Of a stretch of 64,000 nt of DNA, positions 43,999 to 53,260 are shown piece after piece. The notes below the pieces were generated by a model. It saw only the letters and a list, made by a program, of their open reading frames with translations. It did not search any database and was not told where the DNA came from. The stretch spans positions 117,909 to 181,908 of the forward strand of contig NZ_MUXF01000019.1 of NCBI RefSeq assembly GCF_003063295.1, given 5' to 3'. The position numbers and the translations under genes are program-made. Every line of letters begins with the position of its first letter. Positions within the stretch are counted from its first letter, which is position 1. Source of the DNA: Arcobacter lacus (GTDB lineage: Bacteria; Campylobacterota; Campylobacteria; Campylobacterales; Arcobacteraceae).

Positions 43999-44589
43999 AT
44001 GATTAAATATAATTTTTCAAAAATTTTATTATTAATTACATTAATATTATCAAATGCTTTTGCTTTAAAAGAAGATGAAATACAAAGTGAAATGACAAAA
44101 AAGATTGATAATGTTTTAGAAATTTTACAGCAAAAAGACAAATCAAATACACAAAAAGGTGATGATATCATAAAAATTGTTGATGATGTTTTTGATTATG
44201 AATTAATGGCAAAAATAGCTTTAGGAAAAGAAGCTTGGGCTTCAATAACAACTGAAAAACAAAAAGAATTTTCAAAAGTTTTTGAAAATAAATTAAAAAA
44301 ATCATATATCGAAAAACTTGAACTTTACAATGACCAAAAAGTAAAAATTATCGGTCTAAAACCTTATAATAATACAAGATTACAACTTGAAACTGAGCTT
44401 TTAGGAAAAGATGGAACTTATCAAATAAATTATAACTTTTATAATAAATCAAAAGATTCTAATGAATGGTTAATCTACGATGTTGATTTAGTTGGAGTAA
44501 GTATTATTCAAACTTATAGACAACAATTTGCTGGTATTTTAAAAGAAAAAACATTTGATGAGATGTTTGAACAATTTAAGAATCAATAA
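43999..44589 (+). CDS. mlaC: MlaC / Ttg2D-like periplasmic phospholipid-binding protein
   Basis: This 196-residue periplasmic protein of the MlaC/Tol_Tol_Ttg2 family has a signal peptide (ILLLITLILSNAFA). The family pattern is VDDVFDYELMAKIALGKEAWASITTEKQKEF and the closing QTYRQQFAGILKEKTFDEM. It probably shuttles lipid between the outer-membrane MlaA and an inner-membrane partner. The partner genes mlaFEDB are not here; instead an RND-family protein follows with a one-base overlap. It starts 3 bases after mlaA. Confidence 0.9.
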   Translation: MIKYNFSKILLLITLILSNAFALKEDEIQSEMTKKIDNVLEILQQKDKSNTQKGDDIIKIVDDVFDYELMAKIALGKEAWASITTEKQKEFSKVFENKLKKSYIEKLELYNDQKVKIIGLKPYNNTRLQLETELLGKDGTYQINYNFYNKSKDSNEWLIYDVDLVGVSIIQTYRQQFAGILKEKTFDEMFEQFKNQ

Positions 44590-47075
44590 TGTTTAAAAAA
44601 TTCTATGATACTTTTATTTTTAAGTATCCTATTTTAGTTCTATTACTTTCAAGTTTATTTATTTCTATTTTAGGATATTATGCAACAAAAGTAGAAATAG
44701 ATGCAAGTGCAGAAACTTTACTTTTAGATGATGATAAAGATTTAATGTTTTTTAGAGAAGTAAATAAAAGGTATGAAAATTCAAACTTTTTAATTGTAAC
44801 TTTTTCACCAAATAAAGATTTACTTTCAAATGAGAGTTTAAATACAATAAAAGAGATTTCAAAAGAGTTTGAAAATGTTTCAAACATCAAAAAAGTTGAT
44901 TCAATATTGACTGTTCCACTTTTACAATCTCCTATTCGTCCAATATCAGATTTAGTTTCTGGAATTGATTCTCTTTCAACAAAAGAATTTGATAAATCTT
45001 TGGTAAAAAATGAATTTTTAACTTCACCAATTTATTCAAATGCTTTAGTGAGTAGCGATTTTAAAACAACTGCTTTAATTTTAGATTTAAAAGATGATAA
45101 AAGATATTTTGAACTTTTAGAAAAAAGAAATGCTCTTTTAGCAAAAGAAAAAAATAACACTATTTCCAAACCTGAAAAACAAGAATTAGAAAATGCTATT
45201 TTAGAATTTAAAGCTTATAGGGATTTTATAAGACATAACGATAGCCAAAATATTCAAGAAATACGAGCTATTATAAAAAAATATGAAAATCAAGGAAAAA
45301 TATTTCTTGGTGGTGTAAATATGATAGCAAGCGATGCTATAGGTTTTGTAAAAAAAGATTTAATCATTTATGGTTCAAGCCTAATTATCATTTTTATATT
45401 TATTTTATGGTTTATTTTTAAACGAATTAGATGGGTTGTTATTCCTTTATTAATCTGTTTTATTTCTATAATTTCAAATGGTGGTGTTTTAGGTTTTTTT
45501 AATTGGGAAGTTACAGTTATATCATCAAACTTTGTAGCACTTCAACTCATCATTACAATGTCAATTGTAATTCACTTAATAGAAAGATATAGAGAATTAT
45601 ATTTTAGATATAAAAATGCAAACCAATACAAACTTGTAATGAATACAGTTTTATCAAAATTAATGCCTTGTTTCTTGGCTATTATTACAACTGTTGTTGG
45701 TTTTTCATCTTTAGTTTTATCAAAAATTGAACCAGTTATAAACTTAGGTTTAATGATGAGTATAGGTATTGTCATTTCGTTAATATTATCTTTTATTATT
45801 TTTCCTATTATTTTATTGCTTATTGGTAAAAAATATGAATTTAACAATAAAAAAGATCGTGCAATTTCTTTTATAAATAGATGCTCATATATAGTTGAAA
45901 ATCATGGAAAATCAATCATTATTGTTAGTATTTTTATTACTATTTTTTCAGTAATTGGTACCTCAAAACTTTTTGTTGAAAATAGTTTTATAAACTACTT
46001 TAAACAATCAACAGAGATTTATAAAGGAATGAAAGTAATAGACGAAAATTTAGGTGGTACAACTCCTCTTGATATTATCATAAAATTTAAAGATGATGAA
46101 AAAACAGATGTAAATAATCAAACTCAACAAAGTGAAATCGATGATTTTGAAAATGAATTTGCACAAAAAGATGATGACAAACAATATTGGTTTTCTCAAG
46201 ATAAAATGCAAACGATCATGGCTGTTCATGACTATTTAGAAACAATTCCAGAAATTGGAAAAGTTCAATCTCTTGCAACTTTATTAAAAGTAGGACAACT
46301 TTTAAATAATGGAAAAGATTTAGATGGTATAACTTTAGCTTTATTTTATACTCAGCTACCAGATGATTATAAAAAGCTAATTTTATCTCCATTTATAAAT
46401 ATTGAAGCAAATGAAGCTAGAATAACAATGAGAATAGTTGATTCAAATCCAAAATTAAGAAGAAATGAACTTCTAACAAAAATTGAAACAGATTTAAGAG
46501 AGATTATAAAAAATAAAGAAACAACATATAGATTATCAAACTTGATGGTTTTATATAATAATATGCTCCAATCTTTATTTAATTCGCAAATAGCAACAGC
46601 TGGTGCATCACTTTTAGTGTTATCAATAATGTTTTTTTTGATATTTAGATTATCAAAAATTGTTTTTATAGCAATAGTTTCAAACATAATTCCTATTTCT
46701 TTGGTTTTTGGAATTATGGGGTGGATTGGAATTCCCCTTGATATTATGACTATTACTATTGCAGCCATTGCTTTAGGAATTGCTGTTGATGATACAATTC
46801 ACTTTATTCATAGATTTGAAGTAGAATATAAATTTGACCATAACTATATGAATGCAATAAAAAGAGCACACGAAGGTATAGGTCATGCGATGTATTATAC
46901 AACTATCATAATAGTTATTGGTTTTTCTATTTTGATGTTATCAAATTTAGTTCCTACTATATATTTTGGACTATTAACAGGTATTGTTATGATTAGTGTT
47001 TTATTAGCTGATTTATTGCTATTACCAAAAATGATTTTAATGCTAAAACCATATAATAAAAAGGAGAAGTTATAA
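44589..47075 (+). CDS. RND/MMPL superfamily transporter linked to MlaA/MlaC
   Basis: This 828-residue RND-type exporter of the MMPL group has twelve predicted membrane helices in two sets, each following a large periplasmic loop. Recognisable parts are the start helix FKYPILVLLLSSLFISILGYYATK, the RYENSNFLIVTF loop, a second half with ITIAAIALGIAVDDTIHFIHRF (the conserved acidic pair of the RND core), and YTTIIIVIGFSILMLSN. It lies in an operon after mlaA and mlaC, so lipid or hopanoid-type envelope transport is inferred. The direction of movement is unknown. The end overlaps the LOG gene start. Confidence 0.88.
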   Translation: MFKKFYDTFIFKYPILVLLLSSLFISILGYYATKVEIDASAETLLLDDDKDLMFFREVNKRYENSNFLIVTFSPNKDLLSNESLNTIKEISKEFENVSNIKKVDSILTVPLLQSPIRPISDLVSGIDSLSTKEFDKSLVKNEFLTSPIYSNALVSSDFKTTALILDLKDDKRYFELLEKRNALLAKEKNNTISKPEKQELENAILEFKAYRDFIRHNDSQNIQEIRAIIKKYENQGKIFLGGVNMIASDAIGFVKKDLIIYGSSLIIIFIFILWFIFKRIRWVVIPLLICFISIISNGGVLGFFNWEVTVISSNFVALQLIITMSIVIHLIERYRELYFRYKNANQYKLVMNTVLSKLMPCFLAIITTVVGFSSLVLSKIEPVINLGLMMSIGIVISLILSFIIFPIILLLIGKKYEFNNKKDRAISFINRCSYIVENHGKSIIIVSIFITIFSVIGTSKLFVENSFINYFKQSTEIYKGMKVIDENLGGTTPLDIIIKFKDDEKTDVNNQTQQSEIDDFENEFAQKDDDKQYWFSQDKMQTIMAVHDYLETIPEIGKVQSLATLLKVGQLLNNGKDLDGITLALFYTQLPDDYKKLILSPFINIEANEARITMRIVDSNPKLRRNELLTKIETDLREIIKNKETTYRLSNLMVLYNNMLQSLFNSQIATAGASLLVLSIMFFLIFRLSKIVFIAIVSNIIPISLVFGIMGWIGIPLDIMTITIAAIALGIAVDDTIHFIHRFEVEYKFDHNYMNAIKRAHEGIGHAMYYTTIIIVIGFSILMLSNLVPTIYFGLLTGIVMISVLLADLLLLPKMILMLKPYNKKEKL

Positions 47076-47638
47076 TGAATATAGCAATTTATTGTGGTTC
47101 TGCATTTGGAAATAATGAAATTTATGAAAAAGCCACTAAAATTTTGGCACAAAAATTAGCACAAAAAAATATAAATATAGTTTATGGTGGTTCAAAACAA
47201 GGACTTATGGGAATAATGTCAAATGAATCTTTAAAGCTAAAAAATACTGTAACGGGTGTTATTACTTATGATTTAGCTTCAAAAGAACTAGAAAATGAAA
47301 ATATTTCAAAAATTTATAAAGTTGATACAGTAAGTCAAAGAAAAGAAAAGATGGCTGAACTTTCAGATGCTTTTATTGCTATGCCAGGAGGTTATGGAAC
47401 TTTTGATGAAATATTTGATGTTATTACATCTGCACAAATAGGTTATCATAAAAAACCATGTGCTTTTTATAATATAAATGGCTATTATGACAAATTAATT
47501 GAATTTTTAAAAAATTGTGTAAAAGAAGGTTTTATTAAAGAAAGTTTTGTTGAAATGCTGATAGTTTCGGATGATGCAGACAAATTAATAGAACAAATAA
47601 TGAGCTATAAAGCACCTAAAAATAAGTGGGAGATATAA
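47075..47638 (+). CDS. LOG family protein (nucleoside monophosphate phosphoribohydrolase-like)
   Basis: This 187-residue Rossmann protein of the LOG / lysine decarboxylase-like family (TIGR00730 type) has the diagnostic PGGYGTFDE motif and a GGSKQGLMGIMSN loop. Such enzymes cleave cytokinin-riboside or other nucleotide monophosphates. The bacterial role is often unclear. Its start overlaps the RND gene stop, suggesting one transcript, though a functional link to lipid transport is not obvious. An intrinsic terminator follows 120 bases downstream. Confidence 0.88.
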   Translation: MNIAIYCGSAFGNNEIYEKATKILAQKLAQKNINIVYGGSKQGLMGIMSNESLKLKNTVTGVITYDLASKELENENISKIYKVDTVSQRKEKMAELSDAFIAMPGGYGTFDEIFDVITSAQIGYHKKPCAFYNINGYYDKLIEFLKNCVKEGFIKESFVEMLIVSDDADKLIEQIMSYKAPKNKWEI

Positions 47639-47756
47639 AAAAATTTTATATTTACTCTTTATTAATTATTTATTTAATAAAGATTAACTGATGTTTTTTA
47701 TAATTTCTTTATGAGTTAATAGACTTAATTAACTTTCTCCTAACTATATACAAGTC

Positions 47757-47788
47757 AAAGGGAAGCTTTAAAAAGCTTCCCTTTTTTT
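47757..47788 (+). terminator. Strong intrinsic terminator
   Basis: A 12-bp stem (AAAGGGAAGCTT / AAGCTTCCCTTT) with a TAAA loop is followed by a run of T residues. It ends the mlaA operon before the HAD gene, whose start is 26 bases further. Confidence 0.85.
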
Positions 47789-47813
47789 ATTTTAAATTAT
47801 TACTAGGAATAAA

Positions 47814-48449
47814 ATGGAAAAAAAATATATACTTTTTGATAATGATGGAGTTTTAGTAGAAACTGAAAACTGGTATTATGAAGCGAATAAAAAGGCATTA
47901 AAAAAACTTGGGTTAGATTTAGATTTTGACTTTTACCAAAGCATAATGATAAAAGGTGGTAGCGCTTTTGAATTAGCTCAAATAAATCAAATTGAAAATG
48001 ATGTTATAGAAAAGCATAGAAAAATTCGTGATGAGTATTATCAAGAATTTTTACAAACAAAAGACCTTGCTATTCCAAATGTAAAAAAAGTTCTAAATAA
48101 CCTTTCAAAAAAATATAAAATGGCAATAGTTACAACTTCAAGAAGAGTTGATTTTGAGTTAATTCATAAAAATAGAGGAATAAGTGACTTTATGGAGTTT
48201 ATTCTTTGTGTAGAAGACTATGCAAAAGCTAAACCAAATCCAGAACCATATTTAAAAGGATTAGAAAAGTTTGGTGCAAAGAATGAAGAAACTATTGTAG
48301 TTGAAGATTCACAAAGAGGACTTATTTCAGCAGTAAATGCAAAAATAGATTGTGCTATCATAAAAAATAAATTTACAATAACACAAGACTTTTCAAAAGC
48401 TAAATATTTTTTAGAAACAATCGAAGAGTTAGAAGCTATTTTGAATTAA
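47814..48449 (+). CDS. HAD-superfamily phosphatase (beta-phosphoglucomutase-like)
   Basis: This 211-residue HAD hydrolase of subfamily IA has catalytic motif I FDNDGVLVETE (D at about 8 and 10), motif II in IVTTSRR, a lysine motif in EDYAKAKPNPEPYLKGL, and motif IV VVEDSQRG. A cap domain lies between residues 15 and 80. These features fit beta-phosphoglucomutase or phosphoglycolate/sugar phosphatases. The actual substrate is unknown. It overlaps the convergent TlpA-like gene by 4 bases at the 3' end. Confidence 0.88.
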   Translation: MEKKYILFDNDGVLVETENWYYEANKKALKKLGLDLDFDFYQSIMIKGGSAFELAQINQIENDVIEKHRKIRDEYYQEFLQTKDLAIPNVKKVLNNLSKKYKMAIVTTSRRVDFELIHKNRGISDFMEFILCVEDYAKAKPNPEPYLKGLEKFGAKNEETIVVEDSQRGLISAVNAKIDCAIIKNKFTITQDFSKAKYFLETIEELEAILN

Positions 48450-49012
48450 TTCTCAATAGCTACTTTTATATATCTTTCTAACTCTTCTTGAGATACTTTA
48501 CCTATAAATTTTTTTACAAATTTTCCATCTTTTGAAAATAAAAACATTTCAGGAATTTTTTTTACATTAAATTCATCTGCTAATTTTTGATTATCTCCAC
48601 CCATAGTAATTGTATAATTGATTTTATACTCTTCTATGAATTTTTTCATCTCTTCAGCTGTTTTATCATCTTGAAATAAAACTGAAACTATTTCAAAGTT
48701 ATCTTTGTATTTCTCTTTTACATCTCTTAATTTAGGTATCGATTCAATACAAGGAGGACACCAAGTAGCAAAAATATCAACTAATACAGCTTTTTTTCCT
48801 TTAAATTCATCAAAATCCAAACCATTTGGAGTACTTTGAAGACTAATAAATTTTTCATTTGTTGAAATTAAAGTAAAAGATTCTGATTGAAACTTTACAT
48901 TTGTTTCTTCTTTTTTTGTTTTTGAAATAGCACTTTTGTCTATTGATTCAGAACCACAACCACTAAATAATAATCCTAAAAATATAAAACCAATTACTAA
49001 AATATTTTTCAT
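48446..49012 (-). CDS. TlpA/ResA-type thioredoxin lipoprotein
   Basis: This 188-residue envelope thiol-disulfide protein has a lipoprotein signal (ILVIGFIFLGLLFSGC) and a redox motif WCPPC after ATWC (about residues 90-94). The fold resembles TlpA/ResA (VDIFATWCPPCIESIPKLRD, GVRGTP-equivalent VKKIPEMFLF). It probably reduces a periplasmic partner, for example in cytochrome c maturation, but no cytochrome gene is beside it. It follows the DsbA-like and DsbB-like genes on the same strand, 11 bases after the former. Confidence 0.9.
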   Translation of the reverse strand: MKNILVIGFIFLGLLFSGCGSESIDKSAISKTKKEETNVKFQSESFTLISTNEKFISLQSTPNGLDFDEFKGKKAVLVDIFATWCPPCIESIPKLRDVKEKYKDNFEIVSVLFQDDKTAEEMKKFIEEYKINYTITMGGDNQKLADEFNVKKIPEMFLFSKDGKFVKKFIGKVSQEELERYIKVAIEN

Positions 49013-49023
49013 TTTTTCTCTTT

Positions 49024-49671
49024 CTACTTAAAAATTTCTGCTTCTACTAAATCAAATAAAGCTTTAGTAGATAAAGTTTTTAATTCAACCCCATTTACAA
49101 AAATAGTTGGCGTTCCTCTAACCCCTAGTTTTCTAGCATCTGAAGTATCAGTATTTATAATCTCATCGTATTTTGGATTATTCATATCATTTTTTAATTT
49201 TTCAATATCAAGATTTGGAATTATCGTTAAAAGTTCCCATAATAATTCTGGTTTTTCATTGTTATGTTGTGCCCATAAAGGTTGTTTTTCAAAAATCACA
49301 TCTAAAACTTCATCATACTTGTTTTGCTCTCTTGAAGCTTCTAAAAGTTTGATAGCAAATTCTGAATTTTTATGATTTGCTAAATATTTTATAACTATTT
49401 GAATATCTTCGTGATACTCTTTATATAATTTTCTAACTACTGGATTAAATATTGCACAAGATTCACATTCAGGATCAAGAAATTCTACTACATAAATATT
49501 TTTTTTATTTTCACCATGTTTCATAGAGTAATCTCTTACTAATAATTCATTTATATTTGAAACTGACGATACCGTTTCACTTTGTTTCTCACTTTTATAA
49601 AAAAAAGCCAAACTAACAAATATGGCTATAAGAACAACCAAAGAACCTAAAACTAACTTTTTATTTTGCAT
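49024..49671 (-). CDS. DsbA-like thioredoxin-fold thiol oxidoreductase
   Basis: This 215-residue membrane-anchored or secreted DsbA/DsbG-like protein has an N-terminal hydrophobic segment (LVLGSLVVLIAIFVSLAFFY). The catalytic motif is CESC in VVEFLDPECESCAIFNP, followed by a helical insertion and the cis-proline loop VRGTPTIFVNG. It pairs with the DsbB-like gene that overlaps it by 11 bases upstream. A disulfide-forming pair for periplasmic proteins is inferred; the CxxC sequence differs from classical CPHC, so specificity may differ. Confidence 0.87.
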   Translation of the reverse strand: MQNKKLVLGSLVVLIAIFVSLAFFYKSEKQSETVSSVSNINELLVRDYSMKHGENKKNIYVVEFLDPECESCAIFNPVVRKLYKEYHEDIQIVIKYLANHKNSEFAIKLLEASREQNKYDEVLDVIFEKQPLWAQHNNEKPELLWELLTIIPNLDIEKLKNDMNNPKYDEIINTDTSDARKLGVRGTPTIFVNGVELKTLSTKALFDLVEAEIFK

Positions 49672-50071
49672 CTACACTTTTCCTTTTAAATAAAATTAAT
49701 GAAATAAGGATAACAGTATAACTAAGAAAAGATAACAAAGGAATTGTTATAAAACCAAGCCAATTTAAGTAATCAACAGAGCAAGGAATTCCTTGAACAC
49801 AAGGAGAAAGAGTTTCTGGAATTATTTTTAATATCAATAGATTATGATAAATAGATATTGCTAGCCCAACAATAACTAATGGTAAACTGTACTTAAAAAC
49901 TTTATTATCAGGATATAAAAGATTCATCAAAAATATAAAAACTAATGGATACATAAATATTCTTTGGTACCAACACAAAGAGCAAGGGATAAAGTACATA
50001 ACTTCAGAAAAAAATAAACTTCCAAATGTTGCAACTAAAGAAGTCAAAAATGCCAGAAAAATAAAATTCAA
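49661..50071 (-). CDS. DsbB-like disulfide bond formation membrane protein
   Basis: This 136-residue quinone-linked oxidase of DsbA-type proteins has four membrane helices. The first redox pair is CSLCWYQR (CxxC) in the first periplasmic loop, and a second pair (SPCVQGIPC) lies in the other loop, as in BdbC/DsbB. The gene overlaps the DsbA-like gene by 11 bases and is divergent from the glycosyltransferase at 50160. Transfer of electrons to the quinone pool is the family function. Confidence 0.9.
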   Translation of the reverse strand: MNFIFLAFLTSLVATFGSLFFSEVMYFIPCSLCWYQRIFMYPLVFIFLMNLLYPDNKVFKYSLPLVIVGLAISIYHNLLILKIIPETLSPCVQGIPCSVDYLNWLGFITIPLLSFLSYTVILISLILFKRKSVDAK

Positions 50072-50159
50072 ATTCAGTCCTTTTTATGCTATTTAATAAG
50101 TTTTATTGTAACTAAAAAATGTTAATATTAGCGATTATTTATAAAAAAAGGAAAATGAG

Positions 50160-52685
50160 TTGAGATACATTGTCTTAGGTCTTATCATGGCAGGATTATT
50201 TCAAGTGTTTTTTTGGTTAACACAAGATAATCTTATTACTTTAAAAGAAGATTCATTTGAAAAAATAGAATCACTTTCTTACTCTCCATATGAAGGGTAT
50301 AACAAAAATTTGTTATCTAAACAACAAATTTATGATGATGTGACTATGTTGGAAAACTTCACAAATAAACTTAGAACATATGCTACATTAGAAGCAAATG
50401 CAGTTTTAGAAGCAACTCCTGATAGCAATATGCCTATTGATTTAGGACTTTGGATAAGTGGTGATCACGAGCAAAACCATTTAGAAATCAAACGAGCTAT
50501 TAAATTACTTGAAAAGTATCCAAATAGAATAAATAGCGTTATAGTAGGAAATGAGGTTCTTTTAAGAGCTGATTTAGATGACGTTGAGCTGTTTGCTTAT
50601 GTTGATTTTATGAGACAATTTACAAAAAAACCAATAACAGTAGCTGAAACTTGGGATGTTTGGGAAAGAGTTCCAGATTTAGCAAAACATGTTGATTTTT
50701 TAACTATACATATCTTACCTTATTGGGAAAAAATACCTATAGATAGATTCAATGAGTTTGTTATTGAAAAATACTCTCTAGTACATAAAATTCATCCAGA
50801 TAAAAAGATAGTAATTGGGGAGACTGGTTGGCCAAGTCATGGATATAATAATAGAAGTGCAGTACCAAGTTTGAAAAACCAAGCTATGGCTATTAGAGGT
50901 TTTGTAAATCTTGCAAATGAAAATGGTTGGCACTATAATATAATCGAAGCTTTTGACCAACAATGGAAAGGTTATGATGAAGGAAATGTTGGTCAATATT
51001 GGGGTATTTTCACTTCAAATAGAGAGTTAAAATTCCAATTAAATGGAGACATTGAATTAAATCAATATTGGTTGTATCAAATGATTGTAGCAACAATCCT
51101 TGGAGCAATAATAACTTTATTGGGACTTAGAAATCAAAGAGTAAATATAAGTCATGCACTAGCTTATGCTGTAACTGCACAAGGTATGGCATTTGGTATA
51201 GTTATGGCTGCAATTTATCCATTTATTAACTATATGAACTTTGGTATGTGGGTAATGTGGGGAATGGGAACTTTCCTTATGATACCTCTTGTAATTATAA
51301 CTTTAGCAAAAGCAAATGAGTTATTTAGATCTTCTATAGGAGTGCCACCTTCAAGACTTGTTCCTCTTGATCTAAAATCACAAAATGCACCACTTGTTTC
51401 AATACACGTTCCTGCATATAAAGAAGAGCCTCATGTTTTAGAAGAAACTTTAAGAAGTTTATCACAACTAAAATATCCAAACTATGAAGTTTTAGTTATC
51501 ATAAATAATACTCCTGAAGAGTATTACTGGAAACCTATTGAAAAACTATGTGAAGAGTTAGGTGATAAATTTGTATTTATGAATATTACTTGTACTGGAT
51601 TTAAAGCTGGTGCACTTAATGCTGCATTAGAAAGAACAAACAAAGATGCTGAAATTGTAGCTGTTATTGATGCAGATTATAAAGTTGAATCACCTTGGCT
51701 TGTTGATTTAGTTCCGTTATTTGATGATCCAAAAGTTGCTATCGTTCAAGCTCCACAAGATCATAGAGATGGAAAAGAGTCTATTATGAAAGCTGCTATG
51801 AATGCAGAATATGCAGGATTCTTTGATATTGGTATGGTTGATAGAAATGAAGAAAATGCAATAGTTGTTCATGGAACTATGGTTATGGTAAGACTTAGTG
51901 CTATGATGGAAGTTGGTGGTTGGGGAACTGATACAATTGTTGAAGATAGTGAATTAGGATTAAGACTATTTGAAGCAGGATATACAGCTCACTATACAAA
52001 TAGAAGATATGGTTATGGTTTACTTCCTGATACTTTAGAAGCATTTAAAACTCAAAGACACAGATGGGCTTATGGTGCTATTCAAATTCTAAAAAAACAC
52101 TGGAGAGAGTTTAAACCAAGTGCAAATAGACTTACACCTAGACAAAAAAATAAATTTGTTACAGGTTGGTTCTTCTGGTTAAGTGATGCAATGGGTCCAA
52201 TAATGGCTGTTATGAATATCATTTGGGTTCCTGTTATTATTTTTGTAGGTGTTACTATTCCTACAATTCCACTTACTATTCCAATTATTACAGCATTTTT
52301 AGTAAATATTTTACATACATTTATTTTGTATAGAACAAAAGTAAAAGCAACTTTTAAAGAGATACTTTTAAGTTCAATTGCTTCTATGAGTTTACAGTTG
52401 ATTATTTTCAAAGCTGTATTTGATGGGTTTATAAAAGATGGTTTACCATTTAAAAGAACTCAAAAAGGTGGAAAAGCTAAAAAAAGTGCAAACCCTATAA
52501 AATATGAATCAATCTTAGCTGTATTATTATTGATTGCATTTTTTGCACTAATTTTCACAAATAAAACTGGAATTACAGAAATTTATGTATTTGCAGTAAC
52601 TATATTTATTCAAAGTATTCCTTACTTATCAGCAATTATCATGAGAATGCTAGAGGTTTACTCTATAAAACATCAGAAATCTTAA
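50160..52685 (+). CDS. GH17-GT2 fusion, probable periplasmic/cyclic beta-glucan synthase
   Basis: This 841-residue inner-membrane enzyme has an N-terminal signal anchor. A periplasmic GH17-like domain (about 45-290) follows, with likely acid/base E132 (VIVGNEV) and nucleophile E221 (IGETGWPS). Membrane helices lead into a cytoplasmic GT2 domain (about 410-650) with VPAYKEEP, VIDADYKVE, VEDSELGLRL and QRHRWAYG. Further helices follow to the C-terminus. The architecture resembles NdvB-type beta-1,3/1,6-glucan synthases of rhizobia: GT2 polymerises UDP-glucose and the GH17 part trims or cyclises. The start is TTG at 50160 with an AAGGA site. Product chemistry is inferred. Confidence 0.88.
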   Translation: MRYIVLGLIMAGLFQVFFWLTQDNLITLKEDSFEKIESLSYSPYEGYNKNLLSKQQIYDDVTMLENFTNKLRTYATLEANAVLEATPDSNMPIDLGLWISGDHEQNHLEIKRAIKLLEKYPNRINSVIVGNEVLLRADLDDVELFAYVDFMRQFTKKPITVAETWDVWERVPDLAKHVDFLTIHILPYWEKIPIDRFNEFVIEKYSLVHKIHPDKKIVIGETGWPSHGYNNRSAVPSLKNQAMAIRGFVNLANENGWHYNIIEAFDQQWKGYDEGNVGQYWGIFTSNRELKFQLNGDIELNQYWLYQMIVATILGAIITLLGLRNQRVNISHALAYAVTAQGMAFGIVMAAIYPFINYMNFGMWVMWGMGTFLMIPLVIITLAKANELFRSSIGVPPSRLVPLDLKSQNAPLVSIHVPAYKEEPHVLEETLRSLSQLKYPNYEVLVIINNTPEEYYWKPIEKLCEELGDKFVFMNITCTGFKAGALNAALERTNKDAEIVAVIDADYKVESPWLVDLVPLFDDPKVAIVQAPQDHRDGKESIMKAAMNAEYAGFFDIGMVDRNEENAIVVHGTMVMVRLSAMMEVGGWGTDTIVEDSELGLRLFEAGYTAHYTNRRYGYGLLPDTLEAFKTQRHRWAYGAIQILKKHWREFKPSANRLTPRQKNKFVTGWFFWLSDAMGPIMAVMNIIWVPVIIFVGVTIPTIPLTIPIITAFLVNILHTFILYRTKVKATFKEILLSSIASMSLQLIIFKAVFDGFIKDGLPFKRTQKGGKAKKSANPIKYESILAVLLLIAFFALIFTNKTGITEIYVFAVTIFIQSIPYLSAIIMRMLEVYSIKHQKS

Positions 52686-52697
52686 AAGATTTCTGAT
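52672..52697 (+). terminator. Hairpin after the GH17-GT2 gene
   Basis: A near-perfect inverted repeat (CAGAAATCTT / AAGATTTCTG, extendable to 12 bp) covers the stop codon. The following sequence is only weakly T-rich, so termination is plausible but not certain. Confidence 0.5.
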
Positions 52698-52733
52698 AAG
52701 TACTCCTGTTTTAAGTTTTTACTCACTATTTTT

Positions 52734-52748
52734 TGATTATAATTATCA
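52734..52748 (+). promoter_or_regulatory. Fur-box-like operator before fecI (cassette 2)
   Basis: TGATTATAATTATCA matches the Fur 7-1-7 consensus TGATAATNATTATCA with one mismatch and lies 38 bases before the sigma factor start. A comparable box precedes the first cassette. Confidence 0.55.
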
Positions 52749-52786
52749 ATTATATAAAATAAGAAAGTGAAAAACTTAAACAAACT

Positions 52787-53260
52787 ATGTTGAAATATTA
52801 TAAAGAACTACTTTTATATATCAAAGATAAAATTCCAAATAAAGATAATGCACAAGATATAGTTCAAGAAACTTATGAAAAAGTTATATCTATAAAAAAT
52901 ACTCAAGAAATAGAAAATGAAAGAGCCCTACTTTACAAAGTGGCAAAAAATATCATCATAGATAGACTAAGAAAAAACAAAAATTACAAAGAGATTTCTT
53001 ATGAAGAAGAAAATTTCATATCACAATCGAAAGCACCTGAAGATTTAGCAATAGAACAAAATCAACAAGATATTTTGATGAAAGAACTAAAAAAACTACC
53101 ACCAAAAAGAAAAGAAGCTTTTGTATTACATATATTAGAAGGCTATACAAAAGAAGAAATAGCAAAAATAATGAATATCTCATATTTAGCAGTAGAAAAA
53201 CATATTTCAAGAGCAACTATAGAATTAAGAGAAAAACTAAGAAAAAAAGAGGAAATCTAA
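52787..53260 (+). CDS. ECF RNA polymerase sigma factor, FecI type (cassette 2)
   Basis: This 157-residue ECF sigma factor has region 2 (AQDIVQETYEKVIS, ERALLYKVAKNIIIDRLRK) and region 4 (LPPKRKEAFVLHILEGYTKEEIAKIMNISYLAVEKHI). It overlaps the FecR gene by one base (TAATG) and is followed by a STN-type receptor gene, so it probably activates that receptor. It is similar in size and order to the first cassette, but too different to be a recent copy. A Fur-like box upstream suggests low-iron expression. Confidence 0.92.
   Translation: MLKYYKELLLYIKDKIPNKDNAQDIVQETYEKVISIKNTQEIENERALLYKVAKNIIIDRLRKNKNYKEISYEEENFISQSKAPEDLAIEQNQQDILMKELKKLPPKRKEAFVLHILEGYTKEEIAKIMNISYLAVEKHISRATIELREKLRKKEEI

Noticed and set aside
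47140..47160. TTTTGGCACAAAAATTAGC as a sigma-54 (-24/-12) promoter
   Set aside because: It lies inside the coding region of the LOG gene on the sense strand, spacing to the -12 element is imperfect and no gene start follows.
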